In this document: positions 45,501-57,500 of the stretch, piece after piece
How the letters are laid out: the number at the start of each line of letters is the position of its first letter
Numbering within the stretch: position 1 is the first letter of the stretch
DNA from: Gambelia wislizenii
Taxonomy: Eukaryota; Chordata; Lepidosauria; Squamata; Crotaphytidae
Length of the DNA stretch: 64,000 nt
Direction: 5' to 3'
Assembly (NCBI GenBank): GCA_030847615.1
Contig: JAUMIR010000003.1
Span: forward strand, 74,720,001 to 74,784,000
Position numbers and translations under genes: made by a program
Notes under the pieces: model-generated
Databases searched by the model: none
Told to the model about the DNA's origin: nothing
Seen by the model: the letters and a program-made list of their open reading frames with translations, nothing else

Positions 45501-48500
45501 CAAGGCATGTGTAAGGCTTGGCTTAATAGGAAAATAGAAAGGCTTATTTTTTATTCAAGCAAGTTAAGACAAGTTTAAAAGATAAATCACTTTATGAAGA
45601 AAACACTTTTTTCTCCAGGTTAAAGCTTAAGGTTACAGAGATACAAAGCATGCATACATTCAGTCAAGAAAAACAAAATAAAAAATAACCTTGATACAAT
45701 CTAACTAGACTTTTCCCTACACAAAAGAAAAAACTACTTAACATTACAGAAATCTATGAAGGTTAAATCAATTATCATAAGCCAGGCCCAAGCCATGTGC
45801 TCATCCATCCTCTCAGAAAGCTTTTCTTTTTTTCTCACTCTTGCCTTGTGGGGGAGGCAAAGGATAAAACCTTTCAAATTACCATTCCAAAATTCTCATT
45901 GGCCAGTCCAGTGTCTGGTGATGTGATGTCATGATAATGCTATCTCAGGAGATGACCTCCACCTCCCACCTTGGTCTTAAGCCTTAACCCTTAGTTTACC
46001 TGGTCATGTTGATCAGACAATCACTGTTTGCAGATATTGGAAAATGTAGTCATTGCAGAATGATTGATGGGAGTTCATCAGCCTGCAGGCAGGATGATGG
46101 GAACTCCATCATGACAGAAGTACACTGAACATCTGCATGAAAGAATGTGCTACAAGATGGATGGTCTTAAATGGTCAATTACTTTGCAGTTTGCCCTTTC
46201 AGATATCCTGCTGCTGGTGGTTTTCTTGGTTGTAGGCATTTTGTATTTGCATTTAAAATCAATCTACTGTCCCCAGTGAACTCTTTAACTTACAAGTGAA
46301 GAGCCAAGTGTGGGGAAGGCTAACTGTAATGCCAAGTAACCTATAATGGTATTGTCCACCGTACCTTCAGATGTGGTGGTGGTGGTGCCATAGAGATCAT
46401 TATTTGTGATATAAAGGCTCACTTAACTACTGTCGCCTGATGATACTTGTCTGTTCCAGTAATCCACCTTGTCTTATTTTACGAGAACCGGCTGAAAGAT
46501 CATCACCTTGTCATACCATCTGTGCTGCAGGGACTGAAAGCTCTGGTAAGAATTCCTTCTATATTAGTAATCCATTTATATTAGAAAATCCATTTGCAGC
46601 ACTATTAACAGTTCCAGTATCTTTCTACTTAGTGGTAAGGAAATGAAGTGCCATTAGGACAGGAGAATAGTCTCTATGATTCATTTAACTGAGTAAAAGC
46701 TGTTGCAAAACACTGTTCAAATAGACACTGGAGAAAAGGAAATCCATTCTGAATCTTCTTGGGATCTAGAAAGAACAGATTTAAGTATACATATTTGTTT
46801 GCTTTATTTTCTAAAGACTGAGTCATTGTCACACTGCTAGTTTAAATTGCTCATTGGCGTTGGGTGGCGAATTCAATCCTGGTGGTTTACAAAATGGTAT
46901 TCATTGATCAATTGCCACTCTCTCATTTTGCATATAGAGTAGCCCGTGTCCCTAAGCTTATTGCTACAGATTGCCATTGCTTAATGAAGGTAGACACTAG
47001 TGGTTACCATAATTTGTCTTGTCTCCAGAGTATGTGTGAGGTGATGGCTCCAGGCCTGGCAGTGTCTGTTCTCAAGGCCATCTTCCAGGAGGTCCATGTC
47101 CAGGTGAGCATGGGAAGCCCTCAGACCCCCTCCTTTAGACTTTACATTCCCTCATGTGACCTTTACTTCAGCCCTCCTACTGATAGTGAGCTGGTTAATC
47201 TAACATCCTGTGCCTATGTGAAGCTGAAGGCTTTCATGGCCGGCATCCATAGGTTTTCTGTGGGTTTTTTTCCATGCTGTGAGGACGTGTTCTGGAAGAG
47301 TTTATTCCTGATGTTTCACCTGCATCTGTGGGTGGCATCTTCAGAGAATGATTGGGTAGGGGTGTGTGGGGTTTATATACTGTGAGTCGCTGTTGGAGAG
47401 GATATGTAAATTTCCTCTAGCCATTCAAATACACAAATTTCCATATCCTCTCCAACAGGGACTCAGTATATAAATCCCACTCACCTCTACCCAACCATTC
47501 TCTGAAGATGCCAGCCACAGATGCAGGCGAAACATCAGGAATAAACTCTTCCAGAACACGGCCTCACGGCCCGGCAAAAAACCCACAGAAAATCCTGTGC
47601 CTACTTTGGCCTGCAGTGATGAACCGTAGGCAGTTATTTTCTTACTTTGCCCTTGCTTGTTCACATGTACTGGCATTCCCAGATGCAGTGACCAACAGTT
47701 TCAGAGTTAAAACAGAAAACTTCATTGGCACAGTAATCCAGAAAGCGAACCATACAGGGTCATTGCTCAGAATGACACCCAATTGACAAACAGTATAGTA
47801 AAAGCATATTCCAATCTACAAAATCTGGCGGGCTACACCATCATTGGCTACCCATCATCCCCTTCCTCTTTTCTCATAGTACTAGCGTTCAGCCCCTTTT
47901 TCCCAGAGCTGAAACCCAGCTGCAGGGCTTATCAGACCCTTCCTGACATTGACCACATACTCCCTTCGACCATTCAGCTATACACTCATTAATAAACAGA
48001 GAAATGCAAAACACAATTACCTACAAGGTCAGATAGCAAGACTGATATTGACAGGAAAAGGTCATGTGCCGGAATGATCTTGACACTTCCTTATTTTATA
48101 GACTTACCACTTGCAAGCTAAACTTTTGGTTTCATCCCTTAACAGTATTTGGAGGGGTACAGTGCTCTTGCATGATCAGTTCAATAACTCTGATGTTCGT
48201 AATGCAACATGATTTGATATATCATCCTTTAGAACTGGAGGTTCTGGATACTTTAAAACTAGTTCAGATCTGTCTCCACAATACCCTTTGGCAAGATAAG
48301 ATGAGCCTTTGGGCTAAATCTAAAATTGTTAGGACTATAAAACATATCTCCTGTGCATTTCATGATGTATACAAGTTCTGGTGTATACATTTATATCATG
48401 CCAAGAGGTATCTTGTGTTTCACAAGGGACAGAAAATGATTTATAAAACTAAAAATAAAGGGAAGGTGTTATGGGTTGTTGAATATTCCTGGCCTTCTGC

Positions 48501-51500
48501 AGAGTGTGAGTATGAGGGAGAGCTCTGTCTTGCCTTTAGTGTATAGTCCCTGCACATTTGTAGGTTAATCGCAGATTTGATGATTCATAGGCTTGAATAA
48601 TATGTTCTCTCTAGGCATTTGTTTTTCCTCCAGTGTGATTCTGTGGACCATAGAGTTGCACTGGAGGACTTAGAGATTCCTAGAGAAATATTCTGTCAGG
48701 TTAAAAAAACACATCCTCCCTTGAGTCCCTTTATTGGGAGAAGGTGGGATATAAATAGATAAAATAAATAAAAATAAAATTTAAAAGTAGCATTTGCAGT
48801 TTTTGTTTATATTTGCATTATTTTTTCACTTTCATGGGGGTCTTGTGCCCCTAACCCCCATGAAAGTGGAGGGATGACTGTAATGTGGTTGCCTTTCTGT
48901 CAAATTGGTTGCCTAGCAGCAGAATACAAAATTATGATAGATTAAAAATAACACAAAATTAATTGGGAAGGATAGTAACAAAAACATGAATCTCTAAAGC
49001 AGTGGTTCTTACCTTTTCTTTACCAGGGACCCTCTTTAAATCTTCTTTTGTTGCCATGGACCCCTAAGACTTAACACAAGATTTAAAACAACAATAATAA
49101 TACAGTTCTACCATCCATTAAACCTTCCCTCAGAGGCACTGTAGGGGGAGGGAAGATTTTTATCCTGTATCTTCCTGCACATTTGTGGCTGGAGCAGATT
49201 GAATGGCAGTGTGCAGACCAAGCCAGACTTTGCCTTGGCTCCTGTCACATGGCCATTCTACTCCAGGGAGAAGGTGGGCTGAGCAGCCTTCAAGTCTTCC
49301 CGGACTCCTTGTGATGACTTTGCGGCCTCCCGGGGCTCCCCAGACCACAGATTAAGAACCACTTCTCTAAAGTATAAATGACACTTGTGTAATATTACTA
49401 TATTTCCCCACTGTGCTTTCCTCATCTTCTAGTCTTTGTTGCAACTGGATCGTCATACAGTGTACAGTATCATCACTAACTTCATGAGCAGCCGAGAGGC
49501 AGGTAAGACAGAGAGCTATGGAAATGGGTGTGTCAGGCATCCTGTTTGAAAACTTCGGAAACTTGTTTATCAGTTGCTTTCTCCCACAGAACTGAAAAGT
49601 TTGGGTGCTGATTTCACCTTTGGCTTCATCCAGGTAATGGATGGAGAGAAAGACCCACGCAACCTGTTAATAGCCTTCCAAATTGTACGAGATATAATTG
49701 TCAAGGGCTATGCACTAGGTAAGTCCATGTCCTTGCCAGACAGATCATAAAATGGGAGAGCTTATAGTGGTGGGTTAGTTGATCTTCTTACACTCTCTTT
49801 CTGGCTTTTCTTCGCAAATGAAGATTCAGGAAGGACTCATCCCGTGCTTTCTGCAAGCGCGCTGATGACTAAAAAGGCCAATCCGAGATAAACAAGTCCG
49901 GTTGCAGAAAGCACAGCAGAAGGTCTCCTTGGGTGATGTTTCTGCGTTGTGATTCTTTCTGCGTTGTCGTTTCTCTTCAACACTTGTTTGGCGTGAGTTC
50001 TCAAATAAGGCTGCAGCATTGTGGATAGTGCTGTCTCCATGCCTCCCGATGTGAGGCCAGGGCAGACCATTATTGGTGATCAATTTTGCCGAGCCTGAGA
50101 TGTTGTATCAGGGAGTCCTTGTATCACTTTTTTGGAGCGCCCCTCTTACTCTGACCTGTGGTGAGTTCACCGTAGAGTACTATTTTTGGGAGGCAATGGT
50201 CCTCCATCCTAGAAATGTGCCCTGCCCAGTGCAGCTATGTTCTCAGTATCATGGTCTCAATGCTGGTGATCCCTGCTTGCTCAAGGACAGCAGCATTCGT
50301 TACATAGTCAGTCCAGAGTATATTTAGAATTGTGCATATACAGCGCTGATGAAAGCATTCAAGGAGGCATAAGTGTTGGCGATAGGTGACCCATGTTTCA
50401 GGCCCGTAAAGGAGAATAGACAGTACAAGAATGGTCTTCTTACAACACCTGCTGTATTTGAGGATGCCAGCTGGTAGGACCAACATTGAGCATGTGAAGC
50501 CTATTGAGCCATGCTTAACTTGGGAACTATTGAGCCAGCACTATAAGATGTCTGGTGCCAAGCCACAGAACTAATTTTCCTTTTGCTTTGTGGCCTGTCA
50601 AAATGGTAGCATCAGACAGGCTACAAACAGATCCAATCATAGAACTTCTGAGTTTCTGCCGTCTTGCTTTGATTTGTCCTAAATTCGTGTGTTGCAGGGT
50701 TGGCCACTCATACTACTTTTTTTCAACTTTGCAGGGCCCTTTGCAGAGGAACTGTTTGAAGTGACTTCCTGCTACTTTCCCATTGACTTTAATCCTGTGA
50801 GTGAGTTAATATGGGGGCATGTCCTTTCTTTTTTTCCAACCAGTTCCTATGCTAGGATATGGTTGCAGAGCAGGATTGTTAATCTAATGCATGGAATCAA
50901 GAGTATTTATTTGTCCAGCTTTACTGAAACAGAGAGGCTTCCATGAGCATAATTTTCAATTTCTGTTTCTTTTGTAGCCCCCCAATGATCCTCATGGAAT
51001 CCAGAGAGGAGACTTGATTGTCAGCCTGCGGGCAGTGCTGACCTCCACTCCCATTTTTGCCGAGGTACGACAACTAGTGTGTGTGATTCATGCAGGACTC
51101 AGGGACTTTCTCTTCTTCATGACTTGAAGATACTGAGCTGTTCAATTTCAGACTGTAGGGATGAACAATTTGTAGAAGAGTGAGGGTAAATTTCATATCA
51201 TGAACATTGTAGATATCATTGTAGCTGAACAAAATGCATTTAATCCAAATATTGTAGAGATAATTACTGATAATGTTAAGACTTGAGCCTGTTGGTGGTG
51301 TCAGGTTTGATATGATTTGAGCAGCTGTGGGGGAACAGGCTTCCTTGACTTGTCTCATTTCTGGTCCTTCTGAATTTCCTCCACACTGGTCTTTGAGACT
51401 TCTGCTTTCAGACCTCTTGGGTACCTTTTGGCTTATTGTTGCCTTGGTGGTTGCATTCTGCTTCTTCTTGGGTTATTATAAAATCAGAAAGTTGTAGACC

Positions 51501-54500
51501 TCTGCATTTCTATGGGTTTTATATTGTTTATATAAAAAGCTCTAGACGTCAATCAAATGTTCTGCTCCCAAAGTACTCTGAGGCTTTTACCAACTTTTTC
51601 CTTCTCATAGTTCTTGCTTCCTTTGCTCATTGAGAAAATGGACTCTGATGTACAAAGTGCCAAGTTGGACTCCCTGCAAACCCTGGTAAGAGCAGTGAAC
51701 TAACATGACCAAAGTAGATTGAGGTTGTCATGTAGTTCTCTGTGTGCCTATAGTTTTCCCCAATGTGCAGGCATCATGCTTTGTTCTCCCATCCCTGCAC
51801 TGTGGGTTATTTATAATTCACGCTGACTCAAGGTGTGGTGCTTATTTTGTGAAATACTGCAGCTTCTTAACTGGCAATTACTTCATTCTCCTGATGACAT
51901 CTCTGGTTTTCTTAGAGTTCTGCCTGCACAATCTATGGACAGAAAGAGCTGAAGGAATTCCTACCCAGCCTTTGGTCATCCTTGCGTAGAGAGGTAAGAA
52001 TAAATGTTTGAAAAAAAATGTTCTGGGTTTCTCAGGAAAGTGCATCCAGACCTTGTTTCTATTCTGTTTTTTTTTTTGGGGGGGGGGAGTGCTATTCTAT
52101 GACCCACTTCAAATATTATACAGTTCCTTCAGTGAAGTGTTGAAGTGGTTTAAGTTTGAAGAAACTATTAAGAGAAAAATAGGAAGGGGGAGGATTTAGT
52201 TTATGGCATACAGACTCTTGAAACACTGAGTCCTGGAGTGGCGCTGTATCCAGTTTGATAAGACCAAGTTTCTGTTGCAATGTACAGTGGATTCTCCTCC
52301 ATCCTGCTGCAGGTGTTCCAAACAGCAAGTGAGAAAATTGAAGCAGAGGGTCTGTCAGCGTTGCGTGCTCTGTCAACTTGTCTGTCCCGCTTGGTGCTCA
52401 GTTCTGAAGATGAGGATCTTCTTGATTCCTTTCTTAGAGGCATTCTGCAGGGTAACACATGGAGCGACCTACCTTTCCAAATCACTTTGCAGTCCTGTGA
52501 AAAATATTCCATTCCTGCTTTATAGCATGTTATTTGCAGGAAGTGAACAACCTCCTAGAGGGAAAGGCCTGTCCTGGTGTTGCAGTTGTAAGTTGGCTTA
52601 TAACACTGGAGAAAGGGATGGACATGCTTGAAGCAAATATGGAGGAAGGCACAGAGAATTAAGTTCTCCACTAGGTTTTGATGTTCTGTGCAGATTCTAG
52701 TATGGTGGAATAAAGTCCTGTTTCTTGGTAGGATTTTAGCAGAACCTTGCTGTTTCCTCCAAGTAGTCTTGTGTATTTCAGATTGCAGACATCATCTTTG
52801 TGAGCCTGACATGAAACTGGTGTGGCCAAGTGCCAAGCTTTTGCAAGCAGCTGCAGGGGGCTCTTTGCGGGCTTATTACCAGATTACAAGTAGCGTACTT
52901 CCCTTGCTGGTGGAAGAATACAGCAAACATGTACAGGTGAGGACAGATGGGAGTAGAACCCACATGTGTTGAAGAGTAGCAACAACAGTGGTGAGCAGTC
53001 CCAGTTCTGTATTAGAAGTTCAGTGGGAGATTCTTCTACCACTACCCCACGTATATGATTAGGCTAGAATCCCATGTATGGCAATAGCCTGCAGATTGTT
53101 TGTTGCTCTGTGTCTTTAGAAAATGCTTTTGATTCCTCTAGCCTATCCTGTGTCCTCTTGATCTCTTGTAGAGTAGCCAGCACAGGACAATCTTGGAGGT
53201 GCTGCTTGGTTTCTTGGAGCTGCGGCAAAAGTGGGGTCCTGAGGAGGAAGGTGAGACAATCCCTTATTACTTTTTTGGGCATGAGAAACTTCTAATGTTA
53301 AGATACCCTACTAGCAAGGCTACTCAGTAGCAGCCTGAGACTGTAATACTCTGAGCATGTCTAGAGATGTGTCTACAAAAAGCAATTGTCTTTATTCATG
53401 GAACCTGGACAATGACACGTCTTGGGGTAGGGGAGGAGTAAGCAGGGGTTGGGAGGGCTACATTGGGTCCTCTTTGAGACCTTGGAGGGTGGCATCCCCC
53501 TACTATGTGCCCCCTAAAATGCTCTTACATTTTTCTGTTTTGGCCCTCCCATACCCCCGAGGAGGCATGCTGGATAGTTTGCTGGGAAAAAAAATCCTTG
53601 GGACCTCTGGAGTAAGGGATGAGGCAAGGGAATTTTATTAAAAAGGGGAGGAGAGAAACTGAAAAGAAAAATGCCTTTGGCAGGACATCTTTAGAGAAAT
53701 GTCTAGCCCAGCAGTTTCTGATAGAGTTCTTAGAAAATGTCCCTCCAGAAGCTGTCTAAAAGTTCTGAAATGAAAAGCCCTTGGACCAAGTATGGCTCTT
53801 GTTGAACAAGTAGAACAAGGTGGGAAACCTCTCATCCAGAAGCCCATCTTCCCTCATAACAAACATCCCAAAGGGCTATGTGGCAGAAGTGGCCATTGAT
53901 CTACCCAAGCATATACTCTTTAAATATGGCCCATTTGTATTTATTTAAGTCTTCTGCCCTTTTTCTTTCTCTTTTTGTTCTTTCCCTTGCCTCATTCTCT
54001 GTTTTCTTTTGCTCCATAAGGGAAGCTATGGGCCAGATCCAAAGGCTTCATGTGACTTTAGTCTCTGTGCCATGGGAGCAGAGAGAATATTCATAGGGCC
54101 TTGGGTGATTCTAGTTGAGCAACCTTTGGAAACTATTGTCCTGTGTCAAGAATCCTATCTCTGGTCCTCCATGTTGCATTCCTGGCAGCTCATAACTTTT
54201 AGGAGTTTTTAATTTCTCCATTGCCTAATGGAGGTATTACCCATCTGAAAGACTACCTCCTCACATAGGAGCCTTTCTGGAATCTTTGATCCTCAACAGA
54301 GGCTCTGTTCCATGTCTTGTTCCCTGCAAGGTTAGGCAGGTGGGCACACATGACAGGTCTTCCTCTGTATCAGCACCTCTGTAGCAGCACCTCAACTGTG
54401 AAACTTCCTCCCAAAGGAGGTCAGGCTGGCTCCATCTCTGATGAATTACTGTCATGTAGCAAAAAACATTTCACTTGGCCTTTAGTTCTTAAAAGTAATG

Positions 54501-57500
54501 GAAGCTCATTGTTACTGTATATTCCTGCACATTCCTTGTAATCGTTGGCATTAGTACTTGGGAGACTCAGACTTCATAAACTACATGTGTATTCTTTGCA
54601 GACAAGAGTCCACTGCTTTTCTCCAAAGCATCTCTGTGTTCCATGGTGATCTCTGCAGTCACTGAGCCCAATGTGCAACTTCAGTTGGTTGGGATCCAGG
54701 CTCTTACCTTTTTAGGGTCGCTACAAGGTATGTGGGCTTTGTGGTACCCCCAAGAGGCAAGAGAAAGATTTGGTACTATTCAGAGATTTTTCCCTAGCAG
54801 GACTGGGAGTTGATTCCTGGGATACTACTGTGTACATGCCCTTCTAGTATACAAGCTGACTTGTTATATGTGTGCAGCCAGAAATTTGATCTCTGATCTG
54901 TTTAGATGCCATTCAGCTCCACTTTGTGTAAGTTCACACTACGTGGCCTTTACACATTCTCAAGGAAGTGAAATGCAGTGTGGCAAAACTGTCAAGAGTC
55001 CTGCTGCATGAGAAAGAAAAGACTTTGTGTTTCAGTCTCTCTTTTCTGTTTCAGGACTCCTGGCACCCCCAGATGTGGAGATGCTTGTGGACCACCTTGC
55101 ACAATTCATCCTGCATGAGGAGGATTCTCAGACCAGGTGGGATATGAGGCCTCCTGTCAGAACAAGAGAAGCAGCAAACACTTGAGCTTTCCAGAACTGT
55201 CTTGTGGTTGATGCTTTTCATCAGATCTAAGAAACCTTTGGCCAGTGGCACTGTTGTGGTCTATAGCAGGTCCCCATTTGGCCCACAAGCTTCCTCCTAG
55301 AATCTCTTATCAGTGTTTGTAGATGAGGGATTTTAAAAAGTCTTGATGTTGATGGAAGCTTTTTTAACAGCCTGATTACAGTGAGGGAGGGTTGCTCTGT
55401 GTGTACACATTAATATAGATGAGTATCTTTTGAGTAGGGTCTGGACCGTCACATTAGACGGCATAGCAGCTGTGGAATGGCCCCTCTTTACTGTTTACCT
55501 GTGACTCTTGATTTGCTTTTCCAATACCAGTTCAGCCTTTGGGGCAAAAAATCGCCATCCCTGTCTTACATAATACTGTCCATGTTTGCATTTTACTAAT
55601 CTCTTACCAGAAAATGGTAAAAAGAAAGGATTCCATCATTGATTTCTAATATCATAACTTTATTTCTTAATCCAAAATCAAAATAGTTTGTTTCTGTTTG
55701 GGATTTCCTTACTCTGATCAGCTTAGATTTGTACACAGAGAGACATTTCGATCCCACGTTTGTAATTAATCTATTCTTTAAAGCTTTAGGGTTTTGTACT
55801 CAAACATCCTTTATTTTAGCATACTTGGTTCTAACATGTGTGCAGCTGATATGACCTGTTCTCAATATTCACTTGAGTCACCTGCCAGTAGTGTAGATAA
55901 ACATTGTTCTGTAAAAATATTAGCTGCATTCTTGTAGGAATCCTTTATAGGTTAATTTTATATTTTAGATACTGGTTTTCATTTTTACCATGCAATTTGT
56001 TATTCTCCTCAATTTTGTTAAATTTCCACCTGTTCTCACCCTGTCCTAAACCTACCATTCCGAATGCTGTGAATTCAAACTTGTGTCATGAGACACCTCA
56101 TGAGACTCAGCGATACCTCTTCATAGCCTCTCCAGTGTTGTAAACAACTCCACCATCTTCTGACAATTCTGAGGCAAACCCAACTGGAATGACTTAAGCA
56201 AGACCCTGGGAAGCTGCATCACTGCCTATCCTGTGCTCTTGTCCAAAGGAATGGGAATAAAGTTTAATTTTTTGTAAAATTTAGCATGTACACAACACAA
56301 TATTAGTTTCAAAAATCAGACCACGATTGAAAGAGCTGTGTGTTCTGATTATGGCAGTAAGTGACTAGCCAATTCATATTTGCCCTCTCTTTACCCCTAT
56401 AGTTTGGCAGCTATGGAGGCTGCTGGTACCCTGGCTCCTATGTATCCAGAGGCTTTCAGCCAGTATTTGGTTCAGAAGCTTTCAGAAGAACTGCAGTCAG
56501 GTACAGCATGTAAGTAAGGTTGTATTGTGGGAGTGTAGGCATGCCCTCTCAATGTTACCTTAATAAGCATTTATGTAGAAGAGTTCAATATATTTCCATG
56601 GGTTATAGCTGTAGTATAGCTAGAATCTGCAATCAGGTTGTTGCAAGTGGCTTTTACTTACATCTGTGCCATCTCCAGCTGCAGTTTGAGGAAACTGAGT
56701 AAGTTAAAGTGAGAAGTGTTTCATTTTAGGACTAACTTTTCTTACCTCAGTGCACTACCATTTTGGACAAACTCCCCATTTAACCGTTGTGCTCTGTCAG
56801 TTTCAGAAGTTCTGGAGGACAGCAATCCACCCCAGCAGGAACGTTACTTGAAAGCCTTGGCAGCAGTGTCCACCCACCCTAGTATAGTGAGAGAGACTGT
56901 TCCAGTCCTCCTGCAGCAACTCCAGCAGGTTCAGAAAGGTAATCTTAAGAGTTGCATGTGACAAAATACTGGAATTTTTGCATGGGGGTGGGGGTTGGTT
57001 GTCTAGTGCTTGCAAGGTTTCTGTATTTGTGGTATAGGAGGGGTGGGCAACTGTGGAAGGCTAGGGAGCTGCATTCCACCACCACCACCCCGAAGATCTT
57101 AAAGGGCCATATGCCCCCACTGCACTTCCTGAAAAAATGTTTTTTAAATTGGCTCTAAATGCCCTTGGAAGCGTTATTTTCTCCCCGTGTTTTTAGGGAA
57201 GGGTCGTTTTAAACATCAGGAAGTGAATGGAAGTCTCTTTCTGTTTCCAAAGGAAAAAAAAAAGGTCTCTTCTGTTCCTACATTGTGGAAATGTTCTCCA
57301 CACACCCCTGGAGGCCATTTGGGGGCAAAACAATTGCCATTTTTTTACCCGTTTCAGGGGGCAGACGTGGTGGAAATGCCCTCTACAGCCTACAGAGGTC
57401 ATTTGGGGACCTTTTTAAAAAACTCCTGGGAGTTCCTGAGGGCCATTTTAAAGGGACGTGGGGGCTGCATGCAGCCTGCAGACCACACTTTGCTCATTTC

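Larger units (their letters stand above)
47104..49432 (+). other. MMS19: MMS19 intron 5
   Basis: 2.3 kb intron holding a 165-bp-arm inverted repeat (47251-47590) and a hAT-like MITE (49000-49364). The part 47690-48060 includes CTTCATTGGCACAGTAATCC, which looks repeat-derived, but it is not identified. A GGGATATAAATAGATAAAAT piece at 48747 looks like an L2-type LINE end. Confidence 0.8.

Noticed and set aside
46864..47385. 173-codon frame
   Set aside because: It includes MMS19 exon 5 by read-through, then continues into the intron hairpin. The hairpin part mirrors a minus-strand frame at 47425-47676.
48064..48546. 160-codon frame in MMS19 intron 5
   Set aside because: It shows no recognisable motif or neighbour support. 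The MWAKSKIVRT-type sequence is not a family I can name, and the frame lies in repeat-rich intron DNA.
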